A DNA stretch of 64,000 bases from Eumeta japonica (Eukaryota > Arthropoda > Insecta > Lepidoptera > Psychidae). Made by a program: the position numbers and the translations under genes. Positions 59,212 through 64,000 of the stretch are shown in pieces. The stretch is from positions 434,001 through 498,000 of the forward strand of contig BGZK01000183.1 in NCBI GenBank assembly GCA_005406025.1. Reading direction: 5' to 3'. The notes under the pieces were generated by a model that was not told the origin of the DNA, searched no databases, and saw nothing but the letters and a program-made list of their open reading frames with translations. Position 1 is the stretch's first letter. Each line of letters starts with the position of its first letter.

Positions 59212-59300
59212 GGTCCGGAGCCGGCACTGAATTCGAACCCGGGCGGCGCCGCCAAGCCGCCGCTGCTCAACACATTCGATCTGGACCGCTGTCTCGACAG
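59212..59300 (+). CDS. Internal exon A of an unidentified gene
   Basis: An 89-nt exon between acceptor CCGCAG and donor GTACCC. It is open in the frame GPEPALNSNPGGAAKPPLLN then TFDLDRCLDR, starting in phase 0 and ending with two nucleotides of an Arg codon. It is far richer in G+C than its flanks, with many G/C third positions, like the two exons downstream. The phase fits exon B exactly (AG|G gives Arg, then DEGG). The peptide is Pro/Gly-rich, then TFDLDRCLDR, which I do not recognise. There is no start codon, so translation must begin in an upstream exon. Confidence 0.7.
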
Positions 59301-60029
59301 GTACCCGATCCGAGATCACATTATTATATTAATCTAAATTGTATAAGACCCGAGATATTCTAGGTAAAGGATAGCTCATTTAATAGTAATTAAATAAGCT
59401 ATTCTTGTGTATATAATATATCACATGTGCCACGACTATCTCGCAAACGGCCCTAAGAGTTACGATCGAATTTTTTATTTCGATAAAGGCTTCCTTTTCA
59501 AATTTAAGTGTTATGACGATAATTCTGAAAAATTTTGACAAATAAAATTGTTACGTCGCTGTATTCAGCGTCGTTTTTGAAAATCTGAGGTAATTACATT
59601 GCTGATATGTCATTTTTTTTTCAACAACAAGTTACGCTATATGATGTAGATTACAGATGGCGCTGCATAAATAAAATACATAGGCATGTTTTACATATTA
59701 TGTCAATGAAGTTAAGTAACTATTCCAATGAAAAGTTATTATATTTCTAAGCCAAATGTAAAAGGCTCCGAGCACTGCTCGTTTGTCCAACTACTGTATG
59801 TAAAAGGGGATAATGCTTGTGCTAAACGAACAAATCTCATGGCATATCTTCGATGAATTATTTTCAAATAAAGAATTAAGGTATCTCATAAATAATATCG
59901 ATTTTAATGTTCACTTTGCTTAATAAATAATCATACAAACAGAAAACCTTAATCTTCAAATTGTAATCCATTGTATTCTATGGTCTCGACCTAACGTTCA
60001 GCAAGTTCTCTGAAACCTTGGTAAAAACA
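59301..60029 (+). other. Intron A-B, left part
   Basis: AT-rich. A CTCF-like CAGATGGCGC lies at 59654-59663. No other feature. Confidence 0.5.
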
Positions 60030-60970
60030 ATTCCTTGGGCTTAGATGCAAAGAATTGCCATACTGCCTTTTCATCGTATCTTTCTACTCAATTTGTTTTC
60101 CACGAAGGAATTTCACCATGGATCTTAATAAACAGTCTGACGGTGCAAGGTCCAGATTGAATGCTGGATATGGTAAGAGTTCAACATCACCAAGTTCTTC
60201 GATCTTATCCCCCGTACTTGTCGCAATACGTGGTATAGTGTTGTCATGTTGTAGGAACCACTGTTTTCGGTTTACTAAACCTGGCTATACCTTTGACCAA
60301 ACCTCATACATTCATGTCACCTGTTCGTCCCATACATTTATATCTCGGCAGTGATGGTTCGATCATCGGGAATTATTTCAAAGTACGCTAAACCTTCATA
60401 CTTCCATCAGATGTATAATAAAATTTTCGGCTTGAATCGCGAACTCTATTCACGGCGGGTTCAGGCAATCGTCCTTCCCTATTCGGAGAGTTTAGATAAA
60501 TCGATTTTTCATCGCAAATGACAATACGTCAAATAGAACGATCATCTTTCGTCAGGGCAAGGAGCTGTTTGTTTTTTCTACTCGACGTTTCGCTTGAATC
60601 TCATTTAATTCGTGGGGTACTATTCAACAGCTTTTAGAGGTCTTACCCCATGATTTAGGTGGCGATGTGTGATGTCTTTAAAAAATCCAAGGAAATCTGG
60701 TTACTTTTCCACTGCTTCCTTTGTAGTCCGAATATCCCACTCAGGAGAAAGACCAGAGCGTGAATGATCTAGAGCCAGATCTCATGATCTAGAGCCAGAT
60801 CTCCACTATTAAAACGATTAAGTCAACGCTGTGCTGTGCGCTCATTGACTGCATCTCCTTCAATTTCATATATTTTCCTTCCTGCCGCGGCTGCTTTAAC
60901 CTTTTGTTTCCAATGTGTTCCAAATATTATACACAAATTTTATATTTATCGCACTACGTACGTTTTACTA
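60030..60970 (-). pseudogene. Mariner transposase relic (element 4), in the intron
   Basis: On the minus strand from about 60925: HWKQKVKAAAAGRKIYEIEG, AVNERTAQR, then (after a small duplication) PEWDIRTTKEAVEK, later KILLYI, YEGLAYFEIIPDDRTITAEI (about 60340-60400), VELLPYPAFNLDLAPSDCLL (about 60120-60180) and KFLRGKQIE. This order matches mariner-type transposases of a lineage different from elements 1-3. It has many stops and frameshifts. A 20-bp direct duplication (60764-60783 and 60784-60803) lies inside. Element ends were not found. It is antisense to the host gene. Confidence 0.75.
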
Positions 60971-61410
60971 TTAAAATGTTTTGCCCCGTCAACTAAAACA
61001 TTCAGTATCGTTAACAGTAAAAGTAACAATAAAAGTGAAAAGTAACATTGACAGTGAAAGTATAAGATTTGTACTCTTCGCAGAACTATAGACTTGTCGT
61101 ATCAACTTATGACTTGTATAAAAACACGCCTATGAGTTTCAGTTATGAAAACCGACATTACTTATGATATACCCTCAGTAATCCACCACAATTATTTTAC
61201 ATGTATTTTATGAAGGAAAAACTGTAAAATTTATATTTTTTTTCGTTTCCCAGTTAACACATAGAAGATTTATTGCTATTTCATTATAAACTGAATTAAA
61301 ATATAATATGAACATTTCGTATACTTAATGATTATGGAACTCTGCACATACTAGGTCGGTTTTTTTTTTTATGTTCGTAAGTCACAGCAAAGACTGTTCG
61401 TTGCGTTCAG
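60971..61410 (+). other. Intron A-B, right part
   Basis: AT-rich. It ends in the acceptor TTCGTTGCGTTCAG before exon B. Confidence 0.5.
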
Positions 61411-61528
61411 GGACGAGGGAGGGCGGTGGTGCGGCGAGGGCCGGCGGCGGCGCCGCTCCCCCCCGCGCCGCGCCTCCCCCGCGCGCGACCGCGACCACCG
61501 CGACCACGAGCCCCTAGCGCTCAACAGG
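61411..61528 (+). CDS. Internal exon B of the unidentified gene
   Basis: A 118-nt exon, acceptor TTCAG and donor GTGAGT (CAACAGG|GTGAGT). Its first base completes an Arg codon from exon A. The frame then reads DEGGRWCGEGRRRRRSPPRR followed by ASPARDRDHRDHEPLALNR and ends in phase 0. The other frame starting at its first base meets a stop (TAG at 61514), so the chosen frame is the coherent one. The Arg/Ser/Pro and Asp-Arg-His runs suggest a low-complexity nuclear or RNA-associated segment. Because exon A ends in phase 2 and exon C starts in phase 0, exon B cannot be skipped without a frameshift. Confidence 0.75.
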
Positions 61529-63353
61529 GTGAGTGTTACTTATGATGCCGAGATAAATGTCACCACGATGTCTATAATTCAGATGGTGGAGCTAGGACCT
61601 CTAGCCCACCACGCTGGACCAGGGATGGTCGGGACTGCTGACGGTTATTGTCGTCGAATCGATGGCAACGTCTGTTATCTATGGCTCGACGTGCTCTCGG
61701 AGGCACGAAGCGAATCGTTTAATTTGACTCGCGTTAAAAACTCATCAGTCGATTTGCCATTGATGAGTCCGAATCGAATCGAATACGTTACCTTCTAATA
61801 CGAAATCAACTCTCTTTACCACAACTCCCACCGCCCTACCGTCGCTAGTGTCATGTAAACAGCATTAAAATAATGCTATCTACACTAGATTTACCATATT
61901 AATAAAGTGGTAAATTCTTTTGAGAAAAAGGACATTTAACGAAAGAATAACGAGAGATGCCCGTGACATCTTGTTATGAGGGCAATCAAGAATGCATGAA
62001 CAATTCAACGGTTTTGCTATTGGCTAGCCCTTTTTCGCTATCGAGCGGGTATTTTAAATTATTTTTTTTAAACTTCGCATAATATGTTAGTAATACTGTT
62101 CAGTTTAATATTAAACATTAATTGTAAGTCACTTTCTTAATTTATGTATGTATACTTTTATATTACCTGACAGTGATACAATATTTCACATGTGATGACA
62201 TTTGAATGTGATACTGCTACGAGAATCTTCTTCTGAAGAGCGAATTTTTAAACAGCATCCGGTTGTAACACCTTCAATAAAAGAAATAACATAGAAGGTT
62301 CCAGCTATCATTGAGAATATAACAGAATACGAATTAAGATTTATTCAAAAGCAAGCTTAATTGTTTAAAATAATTATTAAATGTGCCACAAATAACAAAC
62401 GTTTTCAATTACTACAAACAACAAAACGATTCAAAAATGGGGTATAAAATATGAAAGTGTTAATATCAAATGTAATATGAAGGGCTGGCGAACAAAAGGA
62501 GACAAGTCAAACAAATAATTTTCACATATCTTTTACTACTTCGTCTTCTTTTGATCGAAAATCGAAATTTACTCTTAAATTTTCAGAACAGATTTACACA
62601 CTTTGAGGCCGTGTTCAAAAATCTGTTAGCTATTTGAATAATAATTAAAATTATATAAAAAAACTATCCATGGTTTAGCATTAACCTGTCTACTTTTGTT
62701 TGCCAGATTCTCGTATGGTAATTTCGATTATATTCAAACAAAAACGAACTCTTCACACGTCTGAGAGTCATTTCCGTAAATCGACAATATTCCGACAAAA
62801 TTTCCGTAAATCAAACTTTAGGTTAGTCGCTTTTTTCTGAAATATGTCATATTATCATCAACCTAGCGAAAATGTTGTTCATGAATACGCTCGAAGTGAA
62901 CCTCGTTAAACATCGATGTTTATTGATTAATAGCACGCTGGTTTAAAAATTACTGAAGCACGTCATCAACACGTTACAAAAAATTCAACAGTGGCCTAGG
63001 CATAGGTCACAAATTGATCAAATGTGTACAAACAACAATCATGCGTAGTGCCTATACGAAATGATTATTGAGCTAGTGACTTTGATGGTTCACTTACGTT
63101 GATTGTATCACCTAGTAATATCGATTGCGTTTTTAAGTATACCGGACACGATGCCTTTTCTTAGTAGGTTTATCACGACCATAAATCCTAGAGCACCGAA
63201 GAGATTGTTATTAAGCATACACTATTTTGGAAAAAGTAGTAGGTTTATCATCTCTGGTGGACATCGTGAATCTGCTCTATCCATTTCAGATTTTATTATT
63301 ATTTGACTTACATTATGGGGTTTGTTTTCATTAAAAACGATTAAAAAACACAG
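61529..63353 (+). other. Intron B-C
   Basis: An 1825-bp intron. 61590-61790 is a copy of repeat family E ('gctcgacgtgctctcggagg', 'cacgaagcgaatcgtttaat'). A short family A piece is near 62300. The rest is AT-rich. The acceptor is AAACACAG with a weak pyrimidine tract, so an upstream branch region around 63320 (TTTGTTTTCATT) may be used. Confidence 0.55.
61590..61790 (-). repeat. Dispersed repeat family E, copy 2
   Basis: It shares with 49200-49330, in order, 'ccacgctgg', 'gaccttcatcatcgacg'-like text, 'gacgtgctct', 'gaggcacg.agcga' and 'tttgactc'. The tRNA-like end present at 49190-49430 is lost here. Confidence 0.5.
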
Positions 63354-63569
63354 ACATCCGCACCACCATCGCCCACGCCCGGCTCCACGCGTTCCAGTCC
63401 GGCGCCCGTGTCATCGCCGGCCGGCAGCGCCGGGGCGGCCGGCGCCCGCTCCCCCCTGCCGCTGGTAGCGCCCGATCTCCTGGCCATGCAGCTGTTGGAT
63501 CAGCACACGCAACAGCTGCAGGCCATCATGAAGCAGAGGCTGTTCCATCAGCATCAGATGCAAAAACAG
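63354..63569 (+). CDS. Internal exon C of the unidentified gene
   Basis: A 216-nt (72-codon) exon, phase 0 at both ends, with donor CAG|GTGATT. It begins TSAPPSPTPGSTRSSPAPVS, passes a Ser/Ala/Gly-rich stretch, then reads SPLPLVAPDLLAMQLLDQHT and QQLQAIMKQRLFHQHQMQKQ. The first half looks disordered. The last 30 residues are an amphipathic Gln/His/Leu-rich helix, possibly a coiled coil. A Gln-rich helix after an 'LPLxVAP'-type segment faintly recalls the N-terminal region of class IIa histone deacetylases (HDAC4/5/9), but this is a weak memory-based resemblance and I do not assign it. High GC and a clean frame make it the surest coding segment here. The gene continues beyond the window. Confidence 0.85.
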
Positions 63570-64000
63570 GTGATTTTAAGCTGAAACTTAACAGTTGCGC
63601 CAAAAATTTATTAAATTAAATTAGCTTCGATATTTTAGCCGCGTAAAATGCTAATTTTCTTCGAGAATTATATATTTGTTAGGGATAAGATGTATTACAT
63701 ATCAATCCGCGAACTTCCAGTTTATTTTCAAAGTTTGTCAAAAACATGTTACGGAACTCATCTTTGAAAATATAAATAGCAAAATGACGTTCGTTTTTAC
63801 AATATTCGAACGAATTTAAGCGATTAAGATAAAGTAACTTTTTTAGGGTTCCTTAGTCAGGATCCCATATAGCTTTGCCATATCTGTCCATCCATCTGTC
63901 TATCTCTGTCCACAGCCTAGCTCGGAGATTCTTTGTTCTAGACAGCTGTAATTTAGTATGGCTATACATATGAATCACGCCGACAAAACGGTAGAATAAA
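63570..64000 (+). other. Intron downstream of exon C
   Basis: AT-rich, with no exon visible before the window edge. 'agggttccttagtcaggatc' near 63846 is reminiscent of a common lepidopteran repeat. Confidence 0.5.

Noticed and set aside
63354..63569. Assigning exon C firmly to HDAC4
   Set aside because: Only a vague Gln-rich helix resemblance from memory. No deacetylase domain or MEF2-binding motif lies in the window.

Overview
This looks like insect nuclear DNA, most probably from a moth or butterfly. The background is strongly AT-rich with no dense coding. It carries repeat families I know from lepidopteran genomes: ends reading 'agcttttgcccgcgg', the 'ccgcccatggg ... gcgttgccgg' repeat, the 'cacgcctgttccctagagggg' repeat, and several decayed mariner copies. 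I see no bacterial operons, CRISPR array, rRNA or convincing tRNA gene. Most long open frames are chance or transposon frames.

Host-gene content is small. Three exons near the right edge, all on the + strand, join in phase: 59212-59300 (ends after 2 nt of a codon), 61411-61528 (starts with the third nt, ends in phase 0) and 63354-63569 (phase 0). They encode a Pro/Arg/Ser-rich then Gln/His-rich, probably nuclear, protein that I do not recognise with confidence. A 27-nt in-phase microexon with strong splice sites lies at 13314-13340. A CpG-rich block at 31040-31560, followed by a strong donor at 31886, could be an internal promoter and non-coding first exon. On this reading most of the window is intron of one very long + strand gene, but that is inference.

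Repeats by region. 0-13 kb: a solo LTR (3077-4444) split by a non-autonomous hAT element (3138-3936), a foldback MITE (1734-1905), several lepidopteran repeats, and a terminal-inverted-repeat element (12533-13077). 13-31 kb: a full-length decayed mariner (16906-18444) that itself holds a 362-bp insertion, then mostly featureless AT-rich DNA. 31-46 kb: the CpG block, adjacent perfect palindromes (32643-32729), a triple hairpin (33243-33356), two minisatellites, a second full-length mariner (35705-36989), a second copy of the foldback MITE (40005-40198) and a minus-strand mariner (about 41400-42700). 46-59 kb: SINE/LINE debris, including reverse-transcriptase C-terminal relics at 50090-50590 and 53170-53450. 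59-64 kb: the exon cluster, with a fourth mariner relic in one intron.

The most interesting non-repeat signal is a set of three compact GC islands (26325-26465, 32040-32200, 47030-47165) plus an isolated site at 10307. They share a near-palindromic element close to CGCTTWTSAGCGGC. All three islands also have GTGGGCG-type (KLF/Sp-like) boxes, and two have CCAAT boxes. They may be cis-regulatory elements of the long gene.
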